61,352 bases of DNA, taken from assembly GCA_024281695.1 (NCBI GenBank), contig JAMXAE010000002.1, positions 1-61,352 on the forward strand. The letters are read 5' to 3'. The notes beneath the pieces were generated by a model that saw only the letters and a list, made by a program, of their open reading frames with translations, was not told the origin of the DNA and made no database searches. The stretch is from Nitrosomonas sp. Lineage in GTDB: Bacteria; Pseudomonadota; Gammaproteobacteria; Burkholderiales; Nitrosomonadaceae. Numbering within the stretch: the first letter of the stretch is position 1; every line of letters starts with the position of its first letter. The translations under genes and the position numbers were made by a program. Positions 9,807 to 19,828 of this stretch are shown here, piece by piece.

Positions 9807-11006
9807 CTACAGTAAACGGCTCTTGTCGCCTGTGCTAAAACCAATCAGCGGTTCCGAGAAATGCTTGCTAAAAGCGATGACTTTAAACAGTTCACCCATT
9901 TCAGCAGGGCTGATCAATTTTTGTAGCTGATTGGCTTGGGGTAAATATTGATTCATATTTTCAGCCGATGTCTGTGCCAGAATTTCAGTGATGCCACAAT
10001 TAATCAGGAAAAAAGCCTGAGTAGTGTAACCTGACAGCAGAAATTCGGTATTCTCGGCGGCTTCAGTAACTGCACTGAAATCAACATGGCTAGTGATATC
10101 CTGTAAGCCTGGCAGATAAAATGGATCATCATGCGCATGATGGCGATAGTGACACATCAGCGTACCTTGGTTACGCTGTGGATGATAATATTCACTGCGA
10201 CCAAAACCATAATCGATAAATAAAATCACTCCTTGTTGTATAACATCCGCCAGGCTGCGTATAAAGCGTCTGGCTGCTAGATTGATTTCGCTGATGTAAG
10301 TATAGGTAGCGGTCGCATCATTGTCCGGATTGACTTGGCACATTAGTTCACGGGCTATCTTGTATAATTCTTGATTCTGATTCTGAATGGGACACTCCTG
10401 CCATTCGAATTGGGCATTTTGCCAGATAACGCCACGTTCATGCACTGCATCATCATGCCATGACACAATATGCACCGGCATGGCATCTAGTACTTCGTTG
10501 GCAAGAACGGTGCCATTAAATTGTGTGGGCAACCGTTCCAACCATTCGAGTAAATGCATGAAGCGAGGAGCCTCGGTAGCAAAGAGCGTGCGTTGCCGTT
10601 CACGCAACTCGGCACTGACTTCAAGAATAAAATATTTCTTAGGTAAGCAATCGAGTTGTTCCAATTCACCGAGCATATCCAGCGCCAGTTTGCCTGATCC
10701 GGCACCAAATTCTAGAATGTCGGCATTCTCAACTTGCTCGGAAATCTGCTTGATTTGCCGTGCCAATGTTCGACCAAACAACGAAGAGATTTCTGGCGCA
10801 GTAACAAAATCTCCTGTACGACCTAATTTGGTGGCGCCACCACTGTAATAACCCATGCCAGGTGCATACAGGACCAGATTCATAAATTGATCGAATGAAA
10901 TCCAACCACCTGCTTTGATAATTTCATTTTGAATTAGTTTCTGCACAGCGTGACTATGCGCAAGTGCGGTTTCGCTGGCGGGCGGAAGCGTTGAATGTAA
11001 AGACAT
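9807..11006 (-). CDS. MidA/NDUFAF7-family SAM-dependent methyltransferase (DUF185)
   Basis: Class I methyltransferase of the family whose mitochondrial member methylates an arginine of complex I. About 399 residues from ATG 11006. Landmarks: GMGYYSGG, the loop GDFVTAPEISSLFGR, SAM-binding LEFGAGSGKLALDML, ANEVLDAMP and the FIDYGFG motif. The frame extends to 11147, but that would overlap the divergent gene at 11092, so the MSLHSTLPPASE start is preferred although its ribosome binding site is weak. The bacterial substrate is unknown. Confidence 0.88.
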   Translation of the reverse strand: MSLHSTLPPASETALAHSHAVQKLIQNEIIKAGGWISFDQFMNLVLYAPGMGYYSGGATKLGRTGDFVTAPEISSLFGRTLARQIKQISEQVENADILEFGAGSGKLALDMLGELEQLDCLPKKYFILEVSAELRERQRTLFATEAPRFMHLLEWLERLPTQFNGTVLANEVLDAMPVHIVSWHDDAVHERGVIWQNAQFEWQECPIQNQNQELYKIARELMCQVNPDNDATATYTYISEINLAARRFIRSLADVIQQGVILFIDYGFGRSEYYHPQRNQGTLMCHYRHHAHDDPFYLPGLQDITSHVDFSAVTEAAENTEFLLSGYTTQAFFLINCGITEILAQTSAENMNQYLPQANQLQKLISPAEMGELFKVIAFSKHFSEPLIGFSTGDKSRLL

Positions 11007-11091
11007 GAGCAGGAAAATTTCTTTGTGGTAAATTCGAGAGATCGGAAACAAATCGTGACATAGTTTAACAGCACTGATGAAGGAGAGATAT

Positions 11092-11832
11092 GTGCGAGAG
11101 AAAGTGATATTGATTACGGGGGGGGCAAAACGGGTGGGGGCCGCCATCAGTCGGAGATTACACGCGCAAGGCGCCAGATTGGTGGTGCATTATCGCTCTT
11201 CATTGGACGAAGCGAGAATGCTGCAAAATGAATTGAATCAAAAAAGATCCGACTCCGTTGCATTGGCGCAAGCCGATTTGCTGGATAGTGAATTGTTGCC
11301 GGATTTAATAGAGAAAGCAGCCAAGCGTTTTGGGCAACTGGATGTATTGATCAATAATGCTTCCAGTTTTTTTCCGACCCCTTTGCATCAATGTACACAG
11401 GACGATTGGCATGATCTAGTGGGCAGCAATCTGCGAGCTCCTCTATTTTTATCTCAGGCTGCAGCGCCATATCTGAAGGCACGGCTAGGTTGCATAATTA
11501 ATATTGTGGATATTCATACAGAACGGCCATTAAAGCATTATCTGATCTATAACGCCGCCAAGGGCGGGTTGTTGTCACTGACCAAGTCACTGGCTGTGGA
11601 GATGGCGCCCGAAGTGCGCGTCAACGGCGTTTCTCCAGGGCCTATTTTGTGGCCTGAAGATGGCGAATGGAGGGATGAAGCAGCACGCCAGCAAATTATT
11701 GCGAGCACACTACTGAAACGCTGTGGCGAACCGGATGATATTGCCAAAACCGTACAGTTTCTGATTGCCGATGCGCCTTATATCACCGGTCAAATTATTG
11801 CTGTGGATGGTGGGCGCAGTATTCACTTGTGA
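11092..11832 (+). CDS. pteridine-reductase-like short-chain dehydrogenase
   Basis: NAD(P)H-dependent SDR, close to the FolM/PTR1 type that reduces dihydrofolate or pterins. Cofactor motif TGGAKRVGAAI, NNASSFF, catalytic YNAAKGG, and SPGPILWPED. AGGAG at 11081-11085 lies six bases before GTG 11092, so I take GTG as start; the ATG at 11077 would place the Shine-Dalgarno inside the gene. About 246 residues. The TGxxKR cofactor loop supports the pteridine reductase subgroup rather than FabG. Confidence 0.85.
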   Translation: MREKVILITGGAKRVGAAISRRLHAQGARLVVHYRSSLDEARMLQNELNQKRSDSVALAQADLLDSELLPDLIEKAAKRFGQLDVLINNASSFFPTPLHQCTQDDWHDLVGSNLRAPLFLSQAAAPYLKARLGCIINIVDIHTERPLKHYLIYNAAKGGLLSLTKSLAVEMAPEVRVNGVSPGPILWPEDGEWRDEAARQQIIASTLLKRCGEPDDIAKTVQFLIADAPYITGQIIAVDGGRSIHL

Positions 11833-11846
11833 AGAATGATCGAGGA

Positions 11847-12191
11847 TTATGCATTTTCACCAAACGCATTCTTAATCCATTCAATGTGCTCGCCATTGGC
11901 GCCTGTGAGTAGTAATGCGTCAAAGCGACAGGGAGCGTCATCAGGCAATGCTGCGAGATAGTGGCGCGCGGTTTGCAGGAGTTTGGCTTGCTTGGAGGAT
12001 GTAATGCTGGCGGCAGCACCACCAAACATTTCATGAGCGCGCATTCGAACCTCGATGAATACGACTGTATCTCCATCGCGCATGATCAGGTCAATTTCTC
12101 CGAAGCGACAGCGATAGTTCCGTGCAATCAATACCAGATGTTGGTGCTGGAGATATGCGGCAGCAATTTGTTCGGCCTCACTGCCCTTCAT
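11847..12191 (-). CDS. yraN: UPF0102 (YraN) family nuclease-fold protein
   Basis: About 114 residues from ATG 12191. Diagnostic pattern of the family: GSEAEQIAAAYL, ARNYRCRFGEIDLIM, then VVFIEVRMR, matching the E-D-ExK-like core of a Holliday-resolvase/restriction-endonuclease fold. Its start overlaps the end of the LpoA-like gene by 14 bases, so the two are translationally linked, the usual lpoA-yraN arrangement. Biological role not established. Confidence 0.88.
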   Translation of the reverse strand: MKGSEAEQIAAAYLQHQHLVLIARNYRCRFGEIDLIMRDGDTVVFIEVRMRAHEMFGGAAASITSSKQAKLLQTARHYLAALPDDAPCRFDALLLTGANGEHIEWIKNAFGENA

Positions 12192-13302
12192 GGTTTGCCA
12201 TATCCTGCGATGATTGAATGAGTTGTACTTTGCCTTGCTCAAATTGCGCTGCAAGCGGTTCGCGGATAAATTGATTGGGAGGTGCAAAGCGTATATGACC
12301 GGTTACGCCATCGAAAGAAATTTCATTGATTCTTTGCGACTGAGGCGGCAAAAGATGAGTCATTAGGCGGAAAGCATCGATGCCTAACGCGTAAAGACGC
12401 TCCATGTCCGTGCTTTGAGCTTTATTCGTGTGGCGATAAGCCATGACAGCGGGGTGATCGGGTTGGAGTAACCACGGCATATCCATAAATCGAATGCCAT
12501 CCAAATCATTGTTTAGCAGAAAGCTATCATTGCTAGTGAAAACCTGCGAAGTCGCATACACAGGCGTTTCGGGATCAAGGTATGTTCTTAATACGTGTGC
12601 TTTGGTAGAATCCAGAGCAAGAAAAATCAAGCGATCATTGCCTGCCGTTAAATTGCGAAATTGTTGCAATCTATTCGGTTCATTGGCATAACGTAATGAT
12701 TCCATGGTATTGTCAGGATTACTTTGCCATTTCTCTATAAAAGCAGTCTGTAAGCGTTTGGATAACGAGCTGTCGTCGCCGATGACGATGGCATGATTTT
12801 TACCGCTGGTCAGCGCCCACTTTGCGATGTGATGTGCTTCGGATTCCATTTGCAGGCCAAACAGATACAATTTGGAAGGTAAAGCTTTGGTATTGTCAAT
12901 ACTGTTGAGTGCTAGAGTGGTTACTTCCAGTGTTTTACTGGAAGCGATGGCCGATACACCGTCTCTGGTGAGTGGTCCGACGACGAGTATCGCGCCAGCA
13001 GTGATTGCTTGCTGATAGGTCATCCAGGTATCGAGAGAGTCATCGGTGGTGGAATATATTCGAATGATTAATGGCAGTGCTTGCTCACGTAGCGTGGCCG
13101 CTACAAAACCTTCTTTTACAATCCGGGCAGCTTCTCCAAATGCAGATGATTCCAGCGGCAATAGTAAGGCAATATGAGGAACGGGCGCTGGTTCGATAGC
13201 TTCTGCAGACTGCGAAGGTTCTTCGGGATCAGTAGCCATTGCCAGCGAGCTGCCGTATAGTGCAAAGATCACGACCAGAACAATTGTAATAAAACGTTGC
13301 AT
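12178..13302 (-). CDS. LpoA/LppC-like penicillin-binding protein activator
   Basis: Periplasmic protein of about 374 residues with a type 1 periplasmic-binding fold, the C-terminal half of LpoA-type activators of PBP1a. Signal peptide MQRFITIVLVVIFALYGSSL ends near AMA; there is no lipobox cysteine, unlike E. coli LpoA. Landmarks: HIALLLPLES, ILVVGPLTRDGV, LALNSI, and SFDGVTGHIRF near the C-terminus. Divergent from rsmI with only ten bases between starts, the conserved rsmI-lpoA-yraN neighbourhood. Confidence 0.85.
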   Translation of the reverse strand: MQRFITIVLVVIFALYGSSLAMATDPEEPSQSAEAIEPAPVPHIALLLPLESSAFGEAARIVKEGFVAATLREQALPLIIRIYSTTDDSLDTWMTYQQAITAGAILVVGPLTRDGVSAIASSKTLEVTTLALNSIDNTKALPSKLYLFGLQMESEAHHIAKWALTSGKNHAIVIGDDSSLSKRLQTAFIEKWQSNPDNTMESLRYANEPNRLQQFRNLTAGNDRLIFLALDSTKAHVLRTYLDPETPVYATSQVFTSNDSFLLNNDLDGIRFMDMPWLLQPDHPAVMAYRHTNKAQSTDMERLYALGIDAFRLMTHLLPPQSQRINEISFDGVTGHIRFAPPNQFIREPLAAQFEQGKVQLIQSSQDMANHEGQ

Positions 13303-13312
13303 AGTGAGGATT

Positions 13313-14170
13313 ATGCTGGAAAAAAGCGCATTATATGTGGTTGCTACCCCAATAGGAAATTTAAGCGATATTACTCTGCGGGCGTTAGACATATTGGCAA
13401 AAGTCGACGTGGTTGCGGCTGAACATATTCAAAACTCCAAACATTTATTAGCGTCACATTCAATTTCAGCAAAGTGGATTAGTTTGCATCAGCATAATGA
13501 AACGGCGGTTGCAGACAAAATATTAGCGCTATTAGCCTCCGGGGGATGCGTGGCATTAGTGACAGACGCCGGTACCCCAGGCATTTCTGACCCTGGCGCA
13601 ATACTGGTTCAACGTGTGCGTGCGCAAGGTTATTCAGTCATTCCGATTCCTGGCGCCAATGCAGCTGTATGTGCCTTGTCGGCGGCTGGTATTACGAATC
13701 CACACTTCCTATTTTATGGCTTTTTGCCTACCAAGACCGGTTTGCGCCAGCGGGAATTGACGGCTCTTCAGTCCCAAACGAGTACATTGATATTTTATGA
13801 GGCACCTCACCGCATTCTGGAATGTGTGACGGATATGTTGGTAGTATTCGGGCCGCAACGACAATTGACCATTGCCCGGGAATTAACCAAAGTATTTGAA
13901 ACCATTCATGTGGGGACATTGCAAGAAATCCTTGTTTGGTTACAAGCCGATGCCAATCAGCAAAAAGGTGAATTCGTTTTGTTGCTATCGGGCGCTGAAA
14001 TTCTAGATAAATCGGAAGTGAGTGAGCAATCTCGACACACACTGACTTGTTTGCTGAGTGAGTTGCCATTAAAACAGGCAGTTAAACTGACTACCGAAAT
14101 TACCGGTGAAAATAAAAACACGCTTTATCAGTTGGCGTTGGATCTGAAAGCAGCCAAATACCCTGAATAG
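13313..14170 (+). CDS. rsmI: 16S rRNA (cytidine1402-2'-O)-methyltransferase
   Basis: Tetrapyrrole-methylase-fold enzyme that 2'-O-methylates C1402 of 16S r[23 protein letters not shown]-terminus, [17 protein letters not shown], and FYEAPHR are all diagnostic. About 285 residues from ATG 13313, which has GAGGA close upstream; GTG 13304 is the alternative. Divergent from the LpoA-like gene. Confidence 0.95.
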   Translation: MLEKSALYVVATPIGNLSDITLRALDILAKVDVVAAEHIQNSKHLLASHSISAKWISLHQHNETAVADKILALLASGGCVALVTDAGTPGISDPGAILVQRVRAQGYSVIPIPGANAAVCALSAAGITNPHFLFYGFLPTKTGLRQRELTALQSQTSTLIFYEAPHRILECVTDMLVVFGPQRQLTIARELTKVFETIHVGTLQEILVWLQADANQQKGEFVLLLSGAEILDKSEVSEQSRHTLTCLLSELPLKQAVKLTTEITGENKNTLYQLALDLKAAKYPE

Positions 14171-14220
14171 CTGAGTGCCTGGGATATAATACCGAGATAC
14201 AACTTAACCACCGATTAATC

Positions 14221-15258
14221 GTGACCCATCTCACCATAACCCGCCCTGATGATTGGCATTTGCATGTGCGCGATGGCGAGCAGTTGTGCGCAGTGCTGCC
14301 ACATACTGCGCGACAATTCGCTCGCGCCATTATCATGCCTAACCTGAAACCGCCGGTGGTGACGACCGAAAGGGCATTGGCATACCGAGCACGAATCCTT
14401 GCGGCCTTGCCGACAACTCTGCGATCCCGTTTCGAACCGCTGATGACGCTTTATCTGACTGACAATACGCAGCCTGCAGAAATCATCCATGCCAAAGAAA
14501 GCGGTGTCGTGCATGGCGTGAAGTTGTATCCAGCGGGTGCTACAACCAATTCCGATGCCGGTGTTACCGATATAGCAAAATGCTATGCCACGCTGGAAGC
14601 CATGGAACAAAACGATCTGCCCTTATTGGTGCATGGGGAGGTCACAGATTCTGATATTGATGTATTTGATAAAGAAAAAATGTTTATCGATCGGATTTTG
14701 GCTCCGCTTACGCAACGATTCCCTCATTTGCGCATCGTATTCGAGCATGTCACAACGCGGGATGCAGTGGCTTTTGTCAAGCAGGCATCCGGGAAAGTTG
14801 CCGCTACGATTACTGCGCATCATTTGCTATTGAATCGTAATGCAATATTTCAGGGAGGTATTCATCCGCATCATTATTGCCTGCCGATATTAAAACGTGA
14901 AATTCATCGGCAGGCTTTACTCGAGGCAGCTACGAGCGGTAGTGCTAAGTTCTTTTTGGGCACGGATAGTGCACCTCATTCACAAGCTAGCAAAGAAAAC
15001 GCCTGCGGGTGTGCAGGGATTTTTACGGCCCATGCAGCCATTGAATTATATGCAACCGCATTTGAGCAGGTCGGTGCGCTGGATAAACTGGAGGGGTTTG
15101 CCAGTTTTTATGGCGCAGATTTTTATCATTTGCCGCGTAACCGCGATTTAATTACGCTGCATAAAGAAAATTGGATCGTTCCAGAGCAACTGGAATTTGC
15201 CGGGGATAAACTGATACCGCTGTACGCAGGACTCAGCTTGGCCTGGAAAATGGGGTGA
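14221..15258 (+). CDS. pyrC: dihydroorotase
   Basis: Zinc amidohydrolase closing the dihydroorotate ring in pyrimidine synthesis. Starts at GTG 14221. Metal ligands DWHLHVRDG at about residues 11-19, the carboxylated lysine in [36 protein letters not shown] and the last Asp in FLGTDSAPH. 345 residues, the short type II PyrC of enterics. Confidence 0.97.
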   Translation: MTHLTITRPDDWHLHVRDGEQLCAVLPHTARQFARAIIMPNLKPPVVTTERALAYRARILAALPTTLRSRFEPLMTLYLTDNTQPAEIIHAKESGVVHGVKLYPAGATTNSDAGVTDIAKCYATLEAMEQNDLPLLVHGEVTDSDIDVFDKEKMFIDRILAPLTQRFPHLRIVFEHVTTRDAVAFVKQASGKVAATITAHHLLLNRNAIFQGGIHPHHYCLPILKREIHRQALLEAATSGSAKFFLGTDSAPHSQASKENACGCAGIFTAHAAIELYATAFEQVGALDKLEGFASFYGADFYHLPRNRDLITLHKENWIVPEQLEFAGDKLIPLYAGLSLAWKMG

Positions 15259-15302
15259 TCGTCAATCAATAACAAAAATCACGTTCCCGCTTTTCAGGTT
15301 GT

Positions 15303-15670
15303 TTACCAGTGCTTTAATGCGCGATTCCAGTGATACAACAATCGCGCAAAGCCGTTATAAGCCAGATGCGCGAGTGACCTGATTACCGGTATCTGAAATA
15401 GTGCTGCCAGCCAGCGCTGATTAGGGGTTTGCTGCCAGAGATGGATAAATGCATCAGCGCCAATCTTGATGCTGCCATGGTCATCCTTGACATGTAATCG
15501 TTCTCGCACCCGCTCCAGCGAGCTTTTTACATCTTCCGCCGCATCAGGATAGTGATGCACGTCCACCCTTCGATAGTTGTTATGCCGCACTTCTCCATGC
15601 GTTGGCGCTGGTCTTTGATGCCCGCACGACAAACCGGACATGCACTGTTGTAATAAACTTTGGTGGACAC
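15303..15670 (-). pseudogene. DCC-family (DUF393) thiol-disulfide oxidoreductase-like protein, frameshifted
   Basis: From GTG 15670 the frame reads VYYNSACPVCRAGIKDQRQR, with the CxxC of the DCC family, as far as TTIEG. The homologous continuation WVDVHHYPDAAEDV lies in the next frame: one base appears missing at about 15568, next to a CCC run. The second part continues to 15303 with AFIHLWQQTPNQRWLAAL and LLYHWNRAL, typical of DUF393. Restoring one base would give about 122 residues. Either a true pseudogene or a base-calling error. Confidence 0.8.
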
Positions 15671-15841
15671 TCGTTAGCCTGTTTCTAATAAATGAATCAT
15701 TTGTTTAAAGCATTCTACAGCAAGAATATCAGATATTTCTTGAGTATCAGGAAGTCTGTCATTTCATAATCAATGTTGCACTATTTAGGGTTTACAATCA
15801 GTTTATCCAGGAATAGTGGCGGTTCAAAAAACGATATAGAC

Positions 15842-16560
15842 ATGGCAGTGAAAAATTAACAAACCGCTCCAATCATTCATTTTCCCAGTGCGTCAGCGCT
15901 GGTTGCCGAGCTTGGCGGCAGCTATGCAGCGCAATTGGGTATCCATCTGCATGAACTCAATCCGGCAGAGATTTACAAGTGGTTCTTAGCCGCATTATTG
16001 TATGGTGCTCGCATTTCAGAGGCTATCGCTAGTCGCACCTGGCAAGTACTCAAGCGCTATGACATTCTGACCCCGGAGAGAGTGATTGATGCCGGTTGGG
16101 AAAGATTGGTGGCTTTGCTCGATGAAGGTGGTTATGTGCGTTACGATTATAAAACAGCCACTAAATTGCTCGCAGTAGATCAGTCTTTACTTGATCAATA
16201 TGCTAGCAACCTGAATGACTTGCATGCCACCGCTGCAGATGCTTACGATCTGGAATAACGGGTAATGAATTTGGGCAAAGGGATTGGTTACGTGACTACG
16301 CATATTTTTTACGCGAACTGCGCGGTCGATGGGAAAAAGCTGCGCCGCCACTGGCTTCACTGGCACTGAATGCGGCACAGGAACTGGGCTTTGTTCTGGA
16401 AACTTTGAAAAATGACCCCAAGCGAATACTGATTTATCTGCAGCAAGTGTGGTGTAAAAATGGCGCATCAACGGAAAGTTTTGCTGATTTTGAAGCAGCA
16501 TTGGTTCGGTATGGATTACGTCTGCGTCATTTGGGAAAGAAAACCAAATGCGCAAATTGA
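15842..16560 (+). pseudogene. decayed helix-hairpin-helix DNA glycosylase-like protein
   Basis: ATG 15842 begins MAVKN and hits TAA at 15857, after which the same frame continues QTAPIIHFPSASALVAELGG and AEIYKWFLAALLYGARISEA to a second TAA at 16256, where CAA (Gln) is expected after AYDLE. The frame goes on with RVMNLGKGIG and then shifts at about 16298; IFLRELRGRWEKAAPPLASL and NAAQELGF follow in another frame to the TGA at 16560. Two stops and one frameshift make this a clear pseudogene. The intact protein would be about 239 residues. The HhH/endonuclease III-like assignment comes from the ALLYGARIS and LxxLGKGIG pattern and is moderate. Confidence 0.75.
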
Positions 16561-16680
16561 TAGTCAAAATAACCTGAAAGGATCGAAGGCAGGGTTGAAA
16601 CAAAAAAAGTGATTTTTCTCTTGATTCTGGACCTTATGATCCTATATTCGTAACATTACCTTATCAGGAAAAGGGGCGGT

Positions 16681-17478
16681 ATGACAACCATTCGTTCGCC
16701 TGCTGTTGCAGGATTGTTTTATCCCGCTGATGCGCAACAGCTTGCGCAGGACGTGCGGCAATTGCTTGCACGAGCAAAATGGTATGATCTCAAACCGAAA
16801 GCGTTTATCGTTCCCCATGCTGGATATATTTACTCCGGCGCTATCGCTGCCACGGCATATGCCAGCCTGCAATCAATCGCTGAAAAAATCAAACGTATCG
16901 TATTACTCGGCCCTGCACACCGTGTTGCTTTGGAAGGTCTAGCACTGCCCGGAGCGGATATGTTTGAGACGCCACTGGGATGCGTGCAACTGGATGCGGA
17001 TTTAGTGCGCAAGATAGTTCATATGCCGCAAGTGACGATCAACAAGGCAGCGCATACTTTGGAGCATTCATTGGAAGTGCAGTTGCCATTTCTGCAAAGT
17101 GTACTGAATGATTTTACCTTGCTGCCATTAGCAGTTGGTCATGCCTCAGCACAGGCCGTGGCTGAGGTGTTGGAACAGGTGTGGAGTGGAGATGAAACGT
17201 TGATTGTGATTAGCTCGGATCTTTCACATTATTTGCCATATGCGATTGCTCAACGCGTGGATCACGCAACCGTGCAGTCCATATTGCAGCTACAACAACC
17301 CATTGGACATGATCACGCGTGTGGGGGTACACCCATCAGTGGATTGATCATTGCAGCACAAAAGCATCATTTGACAACGTATTTGCTTGATTTGCGCAAT
17401 TCTGGAGATACTGCAGGCTCACGCGATCAAGTGGTTGGCTATGCGGCACTGGCATTTACTGAAGAGGAGGTATCGTGA
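16681..17478 (+). CDS. amrB: AmmeMemoRadiSam system protein B (Memo family)
   Basis: 265-residue protein of the Memo family, related in fold to class III extradiol dioxygenases. Landmarks: RSPAVAGLFYPAD N-terminus, FIVPHAGYIYSG, LLGPAHRV, HTLEHSLEVQLPFLQ, ISSDLSHYLPY and ACGGTPISG. His residues in PHAGY, EHS and SHY are the putative metal ligands. First of three overlapping genes; its TGA shares one base with the next ATG. The biochemical role of the bacterial trio is not settled. Confidence 0.93.
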   Translation: MTTIRSPAVAGLFYPADAQQLAQDVRQLLARAKWYDLKPKAFIVPHAGYIYSGAIAATAYASLQSIAEKIKRIVLLGPAHRVALEGLALPGADMFETPLGCVQLDADLVRKIVHMPQVTINKAAHTLEHSLEVQLPFLQSVLNDFTLLPLAVGHASAQAVAEVLEQVWSGDETLIVISSDLSHYLPYAIAQRVDHATVQSILQLQQPIGHDHACGGTPISGLIIAAQKHHLTTYLLDLRNSGDTAGSRDQVVGYAALAFTEEEVS

Positions 17479-18068
17479 TGTCGCTTGAGAAAAATGAGCA
17501 AGGAAAAATATTGTTGCACATTGCCCGTGTGGCTATTGCTCGCGCTTTGCGTGCCTCCGGTCAATCATTGACCATTGATGAACAATTACCGTGGCTTTCT
17601 CGACCAGGAGCAACTTTTGTCACCTTGACGCAATCGGGTGATTTGCGAGGCTGCATTGGGTCATTGCAAGCGCGCAAACCACTGATTGAAGATGTCAGCA
17701 ATAATGCGGTGGCAGCCGCACTGCACGATCCCCGTTTCATGCCATTGACAGCGAATGAGTTATTGATGGTCAATGTGGAAGTTTCACTGCTTTCCGACCT
17801 GCAACCATTGGATTTTGATAGTGAAGCCGATGCTTGGGCGCAATTGCGCCCGAACATTGATGGGATAGTGCTTGAATATGGGGCTTATCGCAGTACCTTT
17901 TTACCCCAAGTATGGGAAAGTCTGCCGCAACCTCGGCAATTTCTCGCCAAGTTAAAATCCAAAGCCAGATTATCTGAAAATTTCTGGACTGAGGATATCA
18001 AATTGTCCCGCTATACCGTCAGTAAATGGCGCGAAGCCGATTTTGCCAAGGAGCATGCCCATGGATGA
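17478..18068 (+). CDS. amrA: AmmeMemoRadiSam system protein A (AMMECR1 domain)
   Basis: 196-residue AMMECR1-family protein. Landmarks: FVTLTQSGDLRGCIGSLQ (the family hallmark LRGCIG), DPRFMPLTANEL, VNVEVSLLSD, GIVLEYGAYRSTFLPQVWE. Start ATG 17478 is supported by GAGGAGG at about 17463-17469; GTG 17475 is the alternative. Overlaps Memo by one base and the radical SAM gene by eight. Confidence 0.93.
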   Translation: MSLEKNEQGKILLHIARVAIARALRASGQSLTIDEQLPWLSRPGATFVTLTQSGDLRGCIGSLQARKPLIEDVSNNAVAAALHDPRFMPLTANELLMVNVEVSLLSDLQPLDFDSEADAWAQLRPNIDGIVLEYGAYRSTFLPQVWESLPQPRQFLAKLKSKARLSENFWTEDIKLSRYTVSKWREADFAKEHAHG

Positions 18069-19158
18069 GCCGATTAGTGCTGTAGAACGATATCCTGCTA
18101 AGTATTGGCATCAACTGCAGGATGGCCGTATCCAATGTGATTTGTGTCCGCGCGACTGCAAGTTACACGAAGGGCAGCGCGGCGCCTGTTTTGTGCGAGG
18201 ACGTGTTGGCGACGCCATGGTGTTGACAACTTACGGGCGGTCTTCCGGTTTTTGTGTGGATCCGATTGAGAAGAAACCACTGAATCATTTCTATCCGGGT
18301 AGCAGCGTGTTGTCATTTGGCACCGCCGGTTGCAACCTTGCCTGTAAGTTTTGCCAAAATTGGGATATCTCCAAATCGCGCAGTTTTGACAAGCTGGCTG
18401 ATCAAGCCAGCCCGGAAGCCATTGTGCGCAGCGCCGAACGATATGGTTGCAAAAGTGTTGCATTTACTTACAACGATCCAGTGATCTTTGCAGAGTATGC
18501 GATGGATGTTGCAGATGCCTGTCATGCCAGAAACATTAAAACCGTAGCGGTGACAGCTGGTTATATTCATGCGCAGCCACGGCGGGATTTTTTCGCCAAA
18601 ATGGATGCAGCCAATGTTGATTTGAAAGCGTTTGCCGATGAATTCTATGTCAAACAAACCGGCTCGCATCTGCAGCCGGTACTGGATACATTGATGTATC
18701 TGAAACAAGAAACGGATGTGTGGCTGGAGCTGACCACGTTATTGATACCGGGATTGAATGATTCAACCCAGGAATTGAGTGCTATGAGTGATTGGATCGT
18801 GAAAGAGCTGGGAGTCGATGTGCCGTTGCATTTCAGCGCTTTTCATCCGGATTACAAAATGGTCGATATACCAGGTACCTCTACCGAGACGTTGATCAGG
18901 GCGCGTAACATTGCACTTGCGGCAGGATTGCGTTACGTCTATACCGGTAATGTGCATCATGCGGAAGGCGATACCACGTTTTGCCCAACTTGTGGCAGCG
19001 CATTAATTGTGCGAGATTGGTATGAGATCAATGAATATCGCTTAACGCCTGAAGGAAGGTGTGCAGGCTGCAACACCAGTATCGCAGGTCGTTTCGAGCA
19101 ATTTACTGCGCAATTCGGAAGAAACCGCATTCCTGTCGTGATAGGAGCCAGCGCATGA
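18061..19158 (+). CDS. amrS: AmmeMemoRadiSam system radical SAM enzyme
   Basis: About 365 residues from ATG 18061, chosen because AAGGAG lies seven bases upstream; the ATG at 18055 is too close to it. [4Fe-4S]/SAM cluster motif CNLACKFC at residues 91-98. An N-terminal cysteine pair pattern (CDLCPRDCKL) and a C-terminal zinc-ribbon-like set (CPTCG and CAGC) flank the TIM-barrel core. Related to the PflA-like activase group. Third gene of the trio; its TGA overlaps the ATG of the next gene. Confidence 0.93.
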   Translation: MDEPISAVERYPAKYWHQLQDGRIQCDLCPRDCKLHEGQRGACFVRGRVGDAMVLTTYGRSSGFCVDPIEKKPLNHFYPGSSVLSFGTAGCNLACKFCQNWDISKSRSFDKLADQASPEAIVRSAERYGCKSVAFTYNDPVIFAEYAMDVADACHARNIKTVAVTAGYIHAQPRRDFFAKMDAANVDLKAFADEFYVKQTGSHLQPVLDTLMYLKQETDVWLELTTLLIPGLNDSTQELSAMSDWIVKELGVDVPLHFSAFHPDYKMVDIPGTSTETLIRARNIALAAGLRYVYTGNVHHAEGDTTFCPTCGSALIVRDWYEINEYRLTPEGRCAGCNTSIAGRFEQFTAQFGRNRIPVVIGASA

Positions 19159-19784
19159 CCAGTGTAAAAATTCCGGTTGGTTCGGTTGATCTCAATGGTG
19201 AGTTGGTGTTGCCGCCAGCACCCTCCGGTATCGTGCTATTTGCGCATGGTAGTGGCAGTAGCCGTTTCAGTCCGCGCAATATGTTTGTGGCCGAGGTATT
19301 GCAACAACAAGGCATCGGCACGCTTTTGTTCGATCTGCTCACGCATGCGGAGGATCAAGCATATTCAACGCGCTTCGATATAGACCTGCTGACAAGGCGT
19401 TTGCTGACGGCCACGCGCTGGATTCAAGCAAATTCTACAACAGAGGCCTTGCCCATCGGTTATTTCGGCGCCAGCACGGGTGCGGCAGCGGCGCTGCAGG
19501 CCGCTGCGGAAATGGATGGAGATATTGCTGCGGTCGTATCCCGTGGTGGTCGTCCGGATTTGGCCGGGGAAGTTGCCCTGGGTCAAGTGATCGCACCTAC
19601 GTTGCTGATTGTGGGCAGTGCGGATTACGGTGTGATCGAATTGAATGAACAGGCTTACGCATTAATGAAATGTGAGAAGAAATTCACGTTGGTGCCCGGT
19701 GCGACGCATTTGTTTGGCGAGCCGGGCACATTGAAAGAAGCTGCACAGCATGCAACCAACTGGTTCATAAAGTACCTGTCATAG
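19155..19784 (+). CDS. alpha/beta hydrolase, dienelactone-hydrolase family
   Basis: 209 residues from ATG 19155, with AGGAG seven bases upstream and an ATGA overlap with the radical SAM gene. Hydrolase landmarks: VLFAHGSGSS (oxyanion region), nucleophile Ser in YFGASTGAAAAL, Asp in GSADYGV, and His in GATHLFGEPG. Homologues are often found beside phosphoribosyltransferase genes, and one lies at 22151. Substrate unknown. Confidence 0.88.
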   Translation: MTSVKIPVGSVDLNGELVLPPAPSGIVLFAHGSGSSRFSPRNMFVAEVLQQQGIGTLLFDLLTHAEDQAYSTRFDIDLLTRRLLTATRWIQANSTTEALPIGYFGASTGAAAALQAAAEMDGDIAAVVSRGGRPDLAGEVALGQVIAPTLLIVGSADYGVIELNEQAYALMKCEKKFTLVPGATHLFGEPGTLKEAAQHATNWFIKYLS

Positions 19785-19828
19785 ATTGGCTATTAAAGAG
19801 CAAGAAATACTTTAACTATACGATTCGA

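Noticed and set aside
10387..10848. 153-codon rightward frame
   Set aside because: Antisense shadow of the MidA-like gene, with Ser/Cys-rich composition typical of a shadow frame.
11007..11147. N-terminal extension of the MidA-like methyltransferase
   Set aside because: Would overlap the divergent SDR gene, and the family start matches the internal ATG.
12192..12287. N-terminal extension of YraN
   Set aside because: Lies inside the LpoA-like coding region; the family begins near KGSEAE.
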